From NCBI GenBank assembly GCA_900544555.1, contig UQWD01000002.1, positions 1-64,000 on the forward strand: a stretch of 64,000 nt of DNA, given 5' to 3'. The translations under genes were made by a program, and so were the position numbers. Below the pieces are notes generated by a model that saw only the letters and a program-made list of their open reading frames with translations, was not told the origin of the DNA and did not search any database. Origin of the DNA: an uncultured Eubacteriales bacterium (GTDB lineage Bacteria; Bacillota; Clostridia; Christensenellales; CAG-138). Of the stretch, positions 9,755 through 17,809 are shown piece after piece. Positions within the stretch are counted from its first letter, which is position 1, and each line of letters opens with the position of its first letter.

Positions 9755-9786
9755 CAAAAAACGCCCGGTATTATTGCGATACCGGG
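9755..9786 (-). terminator. Leftward terminator without an obvious gene
   Basis: On the minus strand CCCGGTAT, a 7-nt loop and ATACCGGG form an 8-bp stem followed by CGTTTTTTG. On the plus strand there is no T-run, so it faces left, against tag. No minus-strand gene lies to its right before 10230. Confidence 0.55.
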
Positions 9787-10230
9787 GAAAATGGCGCAAT
9801 AAACGGGAATGGCTTAAATGCCGGAAAGAGTATATGCTCAAAGATACAATGTGAAAAGAACTTGGTTGAATATGCTGGCTCCGGCCGGACAGAGCGCGCG
9901 ATAGACTTCTTTGAAGATTTACAGCATGGTCCAATACATTATTGCGAGGATAATCAAAGGCCGGCTGCTGGCCCAATGCATCTCATACGCGTATTTCGCT
10001 GATGAAAAACGGTGTTATCGACAATCTCAAGCCTTGCGGCGCGATGTTAAACTTTCACGAACAAAGCCTTCAAAGTTCGCTTTGCCCAAATCTCTGTGGC
10101 GGCTCGGCTGCCTTCGTCCCCCGCTTTTCCGGGATGGTTTATTTTCAGGGGTTATTTCGGGCGGCGCTTTCTCCGGCAAGCGTTTTCTGGTATAATCAAG
10201 CGGAATTGATTCATAGAAGGATTGATGTAT
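9787..10230. other. Intergenic; promoter for the DUF1461 operon
   Basis: No convincing gene. Near the right end TTTCTC at 10168-10173, a 17-nt spacer and TATAAT at 10191-10196 with a TGG extended -10 form a likely promoter for the downstream operon. Short frames in this interval have no ribosome binding sites and read as noncoding. Confidence 0.5.
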
Positions 10231-10929
10231 ATGAAGCGCTTTTTTTCACTTGCCATGAGTATAGCGGCGTCCCTCATCCTCATTATCGCTTTGCTCTTCT
10301 CCGCATTGCAGCTTGTCGCAAACGACGGGGACTGGTTTTATAAGCAATACCGGGAGATGGGCACGGGCAGCGCCATGGGCATGACGGACGAGGATGTTAC
10401 CAGGGCTTTAAAGCGCCTTGTGGATTATATAGAAGGGCGCAGGGATTCCATATACCTTGAGGTAAAGGTAAACGGCGAAACGGTGGAGATGTTTAACGAG
10501 CGAGAGGCCGCGCATATGGTGGACGTTCAGCGCCTGTACCTGACCTGGCGTACGGTACGGAACGTTGGGCTTGCGATTTCGCTGCTGCTCTTCGTCGGCG
10601 CCGCGATGCTCTCGAAAAAGGGCGGCCTAAAGACCGCCGCGCGCGGCTTTCTTTGGGCGGCGGCGCTGTTCGCGCTCGTATGCGCCGCGGCCGCGGCTTG
10701 GGTTGCTATCGATTTTACCTCTTTCTGGACCTCGTTCCATCACCTGTTCTTCGACAACGATCTGTGGATACTAGACCCGGCGACGAGCCGTATGATCAAT
10801 ATGTGCCCGCAGAGCCTGTTTATGAACGTCATCATCCGGTTCGGCGCTTTGTTCCTCGGCGTTATGGCGGCGCTTACAATCGCATCGGCGCTGTTCGCAA
10901 GGAAAAGGCGCAAAAAGGGGGCGCGGTAA
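10231..10929 (+). CDS. DUF1461 / TIGR01906-type integral membrane protein
   Basis: A membrane protein of about 232 residues. Helix 1 is at residues 5-27, then an extracytoplasmic domain with the family signature TDEDVTRALKRLVDYIEG, then helices near 110-128, 138-160 and at the C-terminus (about 200-225), ending in a basic tail. This is the TIGR01906/DUF1461 layout known from Clostridia and lactobacilli. The function is not established. Three in-frame starts are possible (TTG 10222, ATG 10225, ATG 10231), and AGAAGG at 10215-10220 suits 10231 best. It overlaps tsaD at TAATG, so the genes are coupled. Confidence 0.8.
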   Translation: MKRFFSLAMSIAASLILIIALLFSALQLVANDGDWFYKQYREMGTGSAMGMTDEDVTRALKRLVDYIEGRRDSIYLEVKVNGETVEMFNEREAAHMVDVQRLYLTWRTVRNVGLAISLLLFVGAAMLSKKGGLKTAARGFLWAAALFALVCAAAAAWVAIDFTSFWTSFHHLFFDNDLWILDPATSRMINMCPQSLFMNVIIRFGALFLGVMAALTIASALFARKRRKKGAR

Positions 10930-11990
10930 TGGCGTACGGCGCGCTCGCCGCAAAAAAAGCGGAACAATATTTAAAGAAAAAAGCCCCTCTGCTTCTCGCA
11001 ATTGAGTCCTCCTGCGACGAAACGGCGGCGGCGGTTGTGCGCGGCGGCCGGGAGGCGCTTTACGCCGCGGTGCACAGCCAGATAAGCATTCATCAGCAGT
11101 ATGGCGGCGTTGTTCCTGAAATCGCCTCGAGAAGCCATGTAGAGCGCATTGACTCAATTGTGCAGGCCGCGCTCGAAGGGGCGGGCGTTGGCCTTAAGGA
11201 CATGGACGCCGTTGCGGTAACCTGCGGCCCGGGGCTGGTGGGGGCGCTGATCGTAGGTGTAAGCTACGCCAAGGGGCTGGCGCTCGCGGAGGGCCTACCG
11301 CTTGTGGGAGTAAACCATATTGCCGGGCATATCGCCGCCAATTATATGAGCGCGCCGGATTTGGAACCGCCGTTCGTATGCTTAGTGGCGTCAGGCGGGC
11401 ACAGCCATATTGTTCTGGTAGAGGATTATACCGTTTTCCGCCTTCTTGGACGCACGCTGGACGATGCGGCGGGCGAGGCGTTTGATAAGGTCGCCCGAGC
11501 GCTTGGGCTTCCGTATCCGGGCGGCCCGCATCTGGAACGCCTTGCGCGCGGCGGGGATGCCGAGGCGTTTCGCCTGCCGTCACCGTTTAACAGTGGCGAC
11601 GGCCTGGATATGAGCTTTTCCGGCATAAAAACGGCAATCGTCAACGCCATTCATAACGCGCGGCAAAAGGGGTTGGAGGTGAACTCCGCGGACGCGGCGG
11701 CCTCGTTTGAGCGTGCGGTTGTGGAAACGTTAACCGCTAAATCCATACGCGCGGCACGTTTAGCGGGCGTAAAGACGCTCGCGCTGGCGGGAGGGGTATC
11801 CGCGAATACCGCGCTGAGGGAAAGCATGCGCGCTCGCGCGAAAGAGGCCGGCTTTCGGTTTTACTGCCCGGATTTTGAGCTTTGCACGGACAACGCCGCC
11901 ATGATAGGCTGCGCGGGGCATTACCAACTGCTCGCCGGAAAAAGGAACGGGCTTGATCTCAACGCCTGCGCGAACTTGCCGCTGGCATAG
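10929..11990 (+). CDS. tsaD: tRNA N6-adenosine threonylcarbamoyltransferase
   Basis: TsaD transfers the threonylcarbamoyl group to A37 of ANN-decoding tRNAs, with TsaB and TsaE, in the cytoplasm. The ATG at 10929 shares its A with the stop of the previous gene (TAATG). The longer open frame from 10653 overlaps that gene and is rejected. The 353-residue protein has the ASKHA fold: LAIESSCDETAAAVV near residue 20, metal ligands His130 and His134 in NHIAGH, SGGHSH, and the C-terminal CTDNAAMIG block. TsaB and TsaE are not in this window. Confidence 0.95.
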   Translation: MAYGALAAKKAEQYLKKKAPLLLAIESSCDETAAAVVRGGREALYAAVHSQISIHQQYGGVVPEIASRSHVERIDSIVQAALEGAGVGLKDMDAVAVTCGPGLVGALIVGVSYAKGLALAEGLPLVGVNHIAGHIAANYMSAPDLEPPFVCLVASGGHSHIVLVEDYTVFRLLGRTLDDAAGEAFDKVARALGLPYPGGPHLERLARGGDAEAFRLPSPFNSGDGLDMSFSGIKTAIVNAIHNARQKGLEVNSADAAASFERAVVETLTAKSIRAARLAGVKTLALAGGVSANTALRESMRARAKEAGFRFYCPDFELCTDNAAMIGCAGHYQLLAGKRNGLDLNACANLPLA

Positions 11991-12013
11991 AAAGGGGATT
12001 TTCAGGGGTTATA

Positions 12014-12487
12014 ATGAGGCTTTACATCAAGCAAAAGGCTTTTACCTGGCGGGACAGGTTCGCCGTGCGGGATGAATCCGGCGCGGATAGGTATTATGTG
12101 GAGGGCGAGTTTTTTTCTTGGGGGAAAAAACTGCACGTGTACGAGGCGGGGGGCGGCGAGGCCGCCTTTATCCGGCAGAGTCTTTTTAGCTTTATGCCGA
12201 AGTTTGAGGTTATGATTGGCGGGCGCGTAATTTTTGAGGTAATCAGGGAGTTATCGTTTTTTAAGCCCCGCTACGCCGTAACCGGTATGGGTTGGCGGAT
12301 ACAGGGGGACATTTGGGCGCATGAGTATGTTATGGAGAAAACCGGGGAGTGCGTGGCTTGCGTAAGCAAGGCGTGGTTCACCTGGGGAGACAGCTACGAA
12401 CTGGCGGTGGCGGAACCGGCGGACGGGCTGTTTGCCCTTTGCGTGCTGCTCGCCATCGACTGCGCGGCCGCGGCGCAGCAGTCCTAA
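12014..12487 (+). CDS. LURP-one-related (DUF567/YxjI-like) protein
   Basis: The 157-residue product matches the LURP-one/tubby-like fold. It has N-terminal YIKQKAFTWRDRFAVRDESG, then alternating beta strands with paired signatures such as FSWGKKLHVYE and MGWRIQGDIWAHEY, and a hydrophobic C-terminal helix (LFALCVLLAIDCAAAA). Bacterial members are small, possibly membrane-associated proteins without known chemistry. It lies 23 nt after tsaD, so it is probably the last gene of the DUF1461-tsaD operon. A 7-bp AT-rich hairpin just after its stop could mark the end. Confidence 0.8.
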   Translation: MRLYIKQKAFTWRDRFAVRDESGADRYYVEGEFFSWGKKLHVYEAGGGEAAFIRQSLFSFMPKFEVMIGGRVIFEVIRELSFFKPRYAVTGMGWRIQGDIWAHEYVMEKTGECVACVSKAWFTWGDSYELAVAEPADGLFALCVLLAIDCAAAAQQS

Positions 12488-12702
12488 TAAAGCTTCGCTT
12501 TATAACTGGCGTTTGTGGCATACAACGATTACAAGCTTAAACGCGCACAAATTGATCCCACACGGCGAAAGGGCTTCCGGCAGAGGCTTATGATAGCTGC
12601 AAATGAACATTTAAGATGCAGGCTCCGCCTGTATTTCCCTATTATGACGAGACGGTTGATTGCTCCGCTTCGCCGCTTGAAATTTGGCTTTGACACGGGT
12701 AC

Positions 12703-13488
12703 TTAAAACAGCTCGTCCAATAAAATATAATAATTGAGTTTATCCCAATCCGGCACGATATCCAGCTCCTCAAAGAGCATTTCCGCGAAAAAACCGTTAT
12801 ACGTGCGGCCCCCGAACCTTCCGTTAAAATTATGCTCAATGCTTCTGTAACAGAGCGCGACGTCTTGGTATTTATCGGCAATCCCGCTGCTGCCTAAATC
12901 GACAAACCCGCTTATTTTATTATCCTTGGCGAATATGTTGGGCAAACACAAATCACCATGCGAGAAAACAAACGTCTCCATAGGCTTATTCCGCTTTAGC
13001 CATTCAAGCAGATGCGCCGGTGAATTAAACCCGGTTTTGCCGTACGTCCCCGGTTCGGCGCTTTGCGTATCGCACAGATTAAGAGAAACGCGGGTTTGGG
13101 CCAGCGTTAACTTATTTTCGGCGGAATTTTCATAAGGGCAGCCGGTGATATCAACGCTCCATAGCATTCGCAGCCCCTCGGCCAGCAACTTTATTAATTG
13201 AGCAGGATTTTCAAGGAATTCAGGCGAACATAGCATCCGCCCTTCAATTTTACTCATCAGCAGGTAATTGGTATTATCCTTTGTTTCTGAGCAAAGCAGC
13301 TTGGGCGCCGGAAGCTTATCCGATAGCCATGAAGTCATAATGCGCTCATTATCCGACGTTTCATTTTGCTTTTCGATTTTTAGTACCATATCGTCAAAAC
13401 AAACGATTCGCGCGCCGGACATCCCGATTTTATCTACAGTATAAGGCCGGGAACCTATGATTTGCCGGATTTTTTGAGGAATGTCCAT
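12703..13488 (-). CDS. APH(3')-type aminoglycoside phosphotransferase
   Basis: This kinase family uses ATP to phosphorylate the 3'-hydroxyl of kanamycin-type aminoglycosides. The 261-residue protein has the Brenner motif HGDLCLPN with catalytic Asp179 and Asn184, Mg ligand Asp197 in GFVDLG, and the downstream block ADKYQDVALCYRSI. Its C-terminus NYYILLDELF closely resembles that of APH(3')-III, including the terminal Phe that lines the drug pocket. ATG 13488 is preferred over GTG 13497 because AGGGTGA lies 5 nt upstream. A TATAAT box at 13548-13553 (minus strand) may be its -10. No mobile element adjoins it. A divergent chromosomal kinase that does not confer resistance is possible. Confidence 0.85.
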   Translation of the reverse strand: MDIPQKIRQIIGSRPYTVDKIGMSGARIVCFDDMVLKIEKQNETSDNERIMTSWLSDKLPAPKLLCSETKDNTNYLLMSKIEGRMLCSPEFLENPAQLIKLLAEGLRMLWSVDITGCPYENSAENKLTLAQTRVSLNLCDTQSAEPGTYGKTGFNSPAHLLEWLKRNKPMETFVFSHGDLCLPNIFAKDNKISGFVDLGSSGIADKYQDVALCYRSIEHNFNGRFGGRTYNGFFAEMLFEELDIVPDWDKLNYYILLDELF

Positions 13489-14175
13489 ATATGTCACCCT
13501 GTAATATAAAAATTCGCCTGACCTTGAGCTGCGGCTCTCTTAATCGGATTATATTTTAACACATCAGCGAGAAGATTACCATAAATGCGAATGGTCTGCG
13601 CGTTTGAAGCGAGGCATGGCTCGAGCGCTTGCCGAAAATGCTTTGCCTGCTCTTTAAAAAACGGCCGCCCAGCCCCATTTCCATACACTGCTTTCATACT
13701 AACCTAAGCTTCAAGTTTGCGGCATAAAGGAGCCTATTTTCTACTGTTCCGGTATAGAAACGCGGTTCAAAAGGCGGTTGGCGTTACATGGTTTTTCTTT
13801 TTAAGCTTAGAACAAAAGCGGCACTGATAGCCGATCTATCAGGCAATCCCACCCACGTTGCATGAAACGCATTTTTTCCCGCGAAACGGAATGAACGGTT
13901 CGTCAAAAGGCGGCTCTAACGCCGCCTTTTCGTTCCCGTATTTAAGCGTTTGCTTGTTATTCTAAAAAGAGGTTCTCCCTTCGGGCCGTTTCCGTTACTT
14001 TTCCAAGCTGAAGTCTTATTTACGGACGGGTTTGGCTTTAAACCGGCCGCCGCCGGCTTTTAGAAACCTCTGAAGCATTAAACCGCTTATTGATAATGCC
14101 GGCGCTTTGCGTACGCACGCCAGTCGGAACGCCCAAGAGCTGAAAAACGAGAGTTTTCACAAGCATAAATATTAA
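13489..14175. other. Intergenic; APH promoter region and a terminator
   Basis: A 67-codon frame (13494-13697, minus) abuts the APH gene but has no ribosome binding site, and the likely APH promoter lies inside it, so it is not annotated as a gene. Otherwise only the terminator at 13905-13930 is recognisable. Confidence 0.45.
13905..13930 (-). terminator. Terminator, perfect 10-bp stem
   Basis: AAAAGGCGGC, loop TCTAAC, GCCGCCTTTT. The flanking A- and T-runs make it usable on both strands. It probably ends the leftward transcript of the gene whose stop is at 14176. Confidence 0.7.
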
Positions 14176-15495
14176 CTATTCCCTGCGCCGGATACGGAGC
14201 CAGTACCCTACGCCGTCGGCGGCGCGCATAAAGCGCGTAAAGCCCTTATGCCTCAATGGCGCCTGCGAGGAAAATTCGCCCGGTATGGCGTGTATGATGA
14301 AGCGCGCGCCGTCCTTCATGGCTTCGCCCTCCATATAATAATGCCGCGACCCCGGATAGCTTACGCGCTTCCAGACGGAACGGGGGAACGCGTCGGGGAA
14401 CGGGTTATAGGCGGGCTCCGTACGCCCAACACCGTCAAACATAACGGCGCAGGGCGGGTTTTGGCGCTTTACGCTCTTGCGCCCATTCAATAAATCCTCG
14501 GTTTCCTTGAGCCACTGTTCGTCGCGGCGCTTTGCGGGCGGCTCCTGATTCACCCTTTTTATTCGAGGCGCTGTGTTGTCCGGGCGGCGCTGCTGATTCC
14601 CGCCCGGCTGCTGATTCCCGCCCGGCTGCTGATCGGGGTAGATGAACAGCTCGCGGGCTTTGGACATAATATTGTTCAAAGCGTCGGAACCGCCCTTCGC
14701 TTCCTCATACAACGGCACGATTGCGCCCGGCGGATAAAGAGGCTGCTCCTTCTCGTCCACCACGGCGTACGTCACCAGATCCTCAGGTTTTCTTGGCCTG
14801 CCGCGCGTTTTATCGAAAACGGACGTTGACCCGGCATGGCTGGTGGGTAAACGGTTGGCCGCTCCCTTGCCCGCGGATCCGGGTGGCTTTGCGGGAAGAG
14901 GCGGCGGGTTTTGATTTGGCGCCGCGTTTGCCGAGGGGCCGCTATCCCCTTTCGCGGCGCGGTTCGCGTTTGCAGGGCGCGTACCGCTTTGAGAAGCCGA
15001 GCTCTCCTTTTGCGCGGGCCTTGCCGCCGCGCCTTTTTTTTGCTGCGGGGCTGCGGCGTTTTTTGGCGGGAACGGAGCGCGCGCATCTTTTTGGGCCCCA
15101 TCCTCACTGGGTTTGAACACCTCATGCCCCGCCTCATCTTCATGAACGCGCGCGGCGTCCTGCTTGTTCATCGCACGCATGCGGAGCTCGCGCTTGACCT
15201 GCTCCATATCAAGCTGAGCGCCTCGAACGGAACCCTCCATGATAAACGGGCCGCCCGGCTGCTTTGCGACGAATATCGCGGAAATATCGCCCGCGAGTTT
15301 GATTTGTGCTGAAAAAAGAGCGTCGAGCGTCCCTTCTGACGCGCCCGCGGCGGTTAAGCAATATACGGTCGCGCCCTCCAGGCCGATACCGCCGTGGGGC
15401 TTTATTTTGACAAGCGTACGGTCGCCGCCCGCGGTGATGTACGCGACGCCGCATTGCTCCTTGCCCCTGAGCGAAATGATGTGTTTTGTATCCAT
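14176..15495 (-). CDS. Two-domain protein with long disordered Pro/Ala/Gln linker
   Basis: No function is assigned. Residues 1-110 form a compact N-terminal region (TKHIISLRGKEQCGVAYI onward). About 115-240 is low-complexity, rich in Ala, Pro, Gln, Lys and Ser. After a short ordered stretch comes a tandem QQPGGN repeat. The last roughly 100 residues form a conserved-looking domain with FPRSVWKRVSYPGSRHYY, IHAIPG and GFTRFMRAADGVGYWLRI. No signal peptide or TM is seen, so it is probably cytoplasmic. GTG 15507, ATG 15501 and ATG 15495 are possible starts, and GAGGTG best suits 15495. It is divergent from the NUDIX gene. Confidence 0.65.
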   Translation of the reverse strand: MDTKHIISLRGKEQCGVAYITAGGDRTLVKIKPHGGIGLEGATVYCLTAAGASEGTLDALFSAQIKLAGDISAIFVAKQPGGPFIMEGSVRGAQLDMEQVKRELRMRAMNKQDAARVHEDEAGHEVFKPSEDGAQKDARAPFPPKNAAAPQQKKGAAARPAQKESSASQSGTRPANANRAAKGDSGPSANAAPNQNPPPLPAKPPGSAGKGAANRLPTSHAGSTSVFDKTRGRPRKPEDLVTYAVVDEKEQPLYPPGAIVPLYEEAKGGSDALNNIMSKARELFIYPDQQPGGNQQPGGNQQRRPDNTAPRIKRVNQEPPAKRRDEQWLKETEDLLNGRKSVKRQNPPCAVMFDGVGRTEPAYNPFPDAFPRSVWKRVSYPGSRHYYMEGEAMKDGARFIIHAIPGEFSSQAPLRHKGFTRFMRAADGVGYWLRIRRRE

Positions 15496-15564
15496 AGGCA
15501 TGCTCACCTCATCTTATCCTGTTCTATTCATATGCCGCATGGTCGGTGAATTTGCATGCGCAGC

Positions 15565-15593
15565 TGTTAAACCCTGTTTAAATCGGGTATAAT
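15565..15593 (+). promoter_or_regulatory. Candidate promoter for the NUDIX gene
   Basis: TGTTAA at 15565-15570, a 17-nt spacer and TATAAT at 15588-15593, about 40 nt before the start codon. The -10 is perfect and the -35 weak. Confidence 0.45.
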
Positions 15594-15634
15594 TGCGCTA
15601 TATAAAGCTTTAATAACTAACGGGGTGATTTTAC

Positions 15635-16357
15635 ATGCGGCAATACCGCGACAAAAGCGGGCTTACGGAAACTGAGTTTCTTGCTCAATACGATGAAAAC
15701 AAATACCGGCGTCCCTCGGTAACGGTAGATATGGCGGTTTTTACGCCTGTGGATAGTGGGGATGGATTGAGACTGGGCGCGCTTATCATACAAAGGGGAG
15801 GCCATCCATTTATTGGGCGCTGGGCTTTACCGGGCGGGTTTGTGCGTATGGATGAGGAGCTTGACGCGGCCGCGGAGCGGGAATTGATGGAAGAAACGGG
15901 CGTCTGCGCCGTTCAAATGCGGCAGTTCGGCGCGTTCGCAAAGGTGGACAGGGATCCGCGCACGCGCATCATATCCGTAGGTTATTATGCGCTGCTGCCT
16001 TACGGCACTGTTCGCCCGCGCGCCGGGGACGACGCTGGGGATGCTGATTTATTCAGCTTGTCAGTTGAAATAAAATGCGCGCATGCGGGCAGGCGCTTAT
16101 ACTCAATAGCCCTTGACGGCAAGGTTCGGCTAAATGAATACGGGATGCTGGTAAACGACGGGCTCGGCTGGTTGCCAGCGCCCGCTAAGGAGGGCTGCCT
16201 ATCCTCCGATCATGGGTTTATTTTATTCAGCGCGCTGTACGCTGTGGGCAGACTTGAACGCGGGCTTGCCGCCGCGCGGCTCGCGGGCGAAAGGCGGGAG
16301 CTGATACCGCATATGCGCTGGTCGCTGGATAACGCGGTGGGGGTTCTTTCTGTTTAA
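15635..16357 (+). CDS. NUDIX hydrolase
   Basis: The protein has 240 residues. The complete NUDIX box G-x5-E-x7-REL-x-EE-x-G is present (GGFVRMDEELDAAAERELME, then ETGV), preceded by FIGRWALPGG. Such enzymes hydrolyse nucleoside diphosphates linked to another moiety. The WALPGGFV form with a preceding N-terminal YxRPSVTVDMAVF strand resembles ADP-ribose/NrtR-type NUDIX proteins, but no winged-helix DNA-binding domain is evident. The C-terminal extension of about 100 residues is longer than a minimal NUDIX domain. The start has GGGGTGA 6 nt upstream. Substrate not determinable. Confidence 0.88.
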   Translation: MRQYRDKSGLTETEFLAQYDENKYRRPSVTVDMAVFTPVDSGDGLRLGALIIQRGGHPFIGRWALPGGFVRMDEELDAAAERELMEETGVCAVQMRQFGAFAKVDRDPRTRIISVGYYALLPYGTVRPRAGDDAGDADLFSLSVEIKCAHAGRRLYSIALDGKVRLNEYGMLVNDGLGWLPAPAKEGCLSSDHGFILFSALYAVGRLERGLAAARLAGERRELIPHMRWSLDNAVGVLSV

Positions 16358-16790
16358 AGCGCGGCGCGCCATGCGTGGCGAGGAAAGCCTGAAGCAGCTA
16401 TTCGCCCTTGCGGTATAATCGGCCGCTCACGAGAAACCTCCGTGGAAACATTCATACAGCTTGAGGAGATTACAGCGTATCTTAACCCCCTTCATGGGGC
16501 GTTGTTAAGCGCCCGATATATCTTAATAAATGGTGGGCCACTCTATTTAGATTGCTTTATACCCCGGATCGCCGACGTCTTGTTTTGCCTTCCTGCACGG
16601 ACGTGAACCTAAAACCAACCTGATATTCGTTTTTATTCATACATTCGGTCGAGCTATAAGCGACGCTTCTGAATAAATTAACACGAAAATTAAATAACCA
16701 TTCTTTAAAATTGGGTGCGTCGATGCATATAGTCAAAATATATCGTTGAGTTGCATCGTTGTCAGAATGTTATTATGCATTGCGCCGGTA
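16358..16790. other. Intergenic, no gene seen
   Basis: GC-rich at the left and progressively AT-rich to the right, leading into the DnaA-box-like cluster. A GG-TATAAT sequence near 16411 lacks a partner gene. No supported ORF. Confidence 0.4.
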
Positions 16791-16863
16791 TGTGGACAAA
16801 ATCATTTAGTAGCCGAGGATTTGGACATTGTTCTGTGGATAACTATGTGGACATTGTGGATAA
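16791..16863 (+). other. Cluster of DnaA-box-like nonamers
   Basis: Two exact DnaA boxes (TGTGGATAA, the complement of TTATCCACA) lie at 16834-16842 and 16855-16863. TGTGGACAA at 16791-16799 has one mismatch and TGTGGACAT at 16846-16854 has two. All point the same way. The region is noncoding and flanked by AT-rich DNA. No dnaA, dnaN or rpmH gene is nearby, so an origin, a DnaA-titration site or a regulatory site are all possible. Confidence 0.5.
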
Positions 16864-17017
16864 ACGTGTTCATATCCGCTGGTTATGCATAATTTCGGAT
16901 GTTTTTTTTCATTCATTATATGCATCAGTTACTGTTTTAGGGATGAAAAACCATACTCCGTCATTGTGCTAACAGACTGGTGTTTTGAATAAAATCAATG
17001 TGGGGAGGTGAGCATTT

Positions 17018-17725
17018 TTGCGCGAAAGAATCAAAAAAGCTATTGACAAGTGCTGCATCGCGGCCGCGGCTCTTGTCGCCGTCATGTTCGCGTATACGGC
17101 TTTTGCGGGAGGCGGAGCGTCCCCTGCCTTGTCCACGCCCGGAGGCGAGGGCGCGCTTGTAATAGCGGTGGACGCGGGACACGGCGGATTTGACGGAGGA
17201 GCGTCGGGCGTTGATTCCGGAATACATGAATCGGGGATAAACCTCTCGGTCGCTAAGCTACTCAAGCAAGAACTGGAAAAGCAGGGCGCGACCGTAATCA
17301 TGACCCGTGAAACGGAGGAAGCGCTCGGCAGCGACAAAAATTCTGATATGCGCAAACGCAGAGAGATTATCAACCAGCCGGGTATTGATATCGTTGTAAG
17401 CGTTCACATGAATAAATTCAGCGATCGTTCAATTTATGGGCCAATGGCGTTTTATATGAAGGGCTCTACGGAGGGGCAGCTATTGGCCGAGTTCGTTATC
17501 TTCGAGGTATGCGACGCTATCGGCCATCCGCAGCGGTTTGCAAACCCCGGCGATTATTTTATGATCCGTGAATGCAAAGCGCCGGCCGTGCTCATCGAAT
17601 GCGGGTTTTTATCCAACAGCTCGGACGAGGCCAAGCTTCAGGATCCCGGGCATCAGCTTAAGCTCGCTCAGGGCGTGGCAAAAGGTATCATGGGGTATCT
17701 GAATGATAAAAAGCATGTTGATTGA
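17018..17725 (+). CDS. cwlD: N-acetylmuramoyl-L-alanine amidase CwlD
   Basis: CwlD removes the stem peptide from muramic acid during spore-cortex synthesis, the first step to muramic-delta-lactam. The 235-residue product starts at TTG with GGGAGGTG 7 nt upstream. A single N-terminal helix (about 12-32) would anchor or export it. The amidase-3 domain shows the zinc motif DAGHGGFDGG near residue 56, Glu in HESGIN, His in SVHMNKF and the catalytic Glu in LIECGFLSN. The polysaccharide-deacetylase partner PdaA is not here. Presence of cwlD supports sporulation capacity in the organism. Confidence 0.9.
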   Translation: MRERIKKAIDKCCIAAAALVAVMFAYTAFAGGGASPALSTPGGEGALVIAVDAGHGGFDGGASGVDSGIHESGINLSVAKLLKQELEKQGATVIMTRETEEALGSDKNSDMRKRREIINQPGIDIVVSVHMNKFSDRSIYGPMAFYMKGSTEGQLLAEFVIFEVCDAIGHPQRFANPGDYFMIRECKAPAVLIECGFLSNSSDEAKLQDPGHQLKLAQGVAKGIMGYLNDKKHVD

Positions 17726-17809
17726 CAGTATGCCGGTTCGCGTTGGGCGAGCCGTTCTCTTCCGCCTAAAGTATTTTGCGGATAAAAAATAAAATCGAGA
17801 GGTTAACGC

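Noticed and set aside
9718..10343. Three overlapping plus-strand frames of about 95-113 codons between tag and the DUF1461 gene
   Set aside because: No ribosome binding sites, mutual overlap, and they run through the promoter or into the next gene in another frame.
13494..13697. 67-codon minus-strand frame abutting the APH gene
   Set aside because: No ribosome binding site, and the probable APH -10 box lies inside it.
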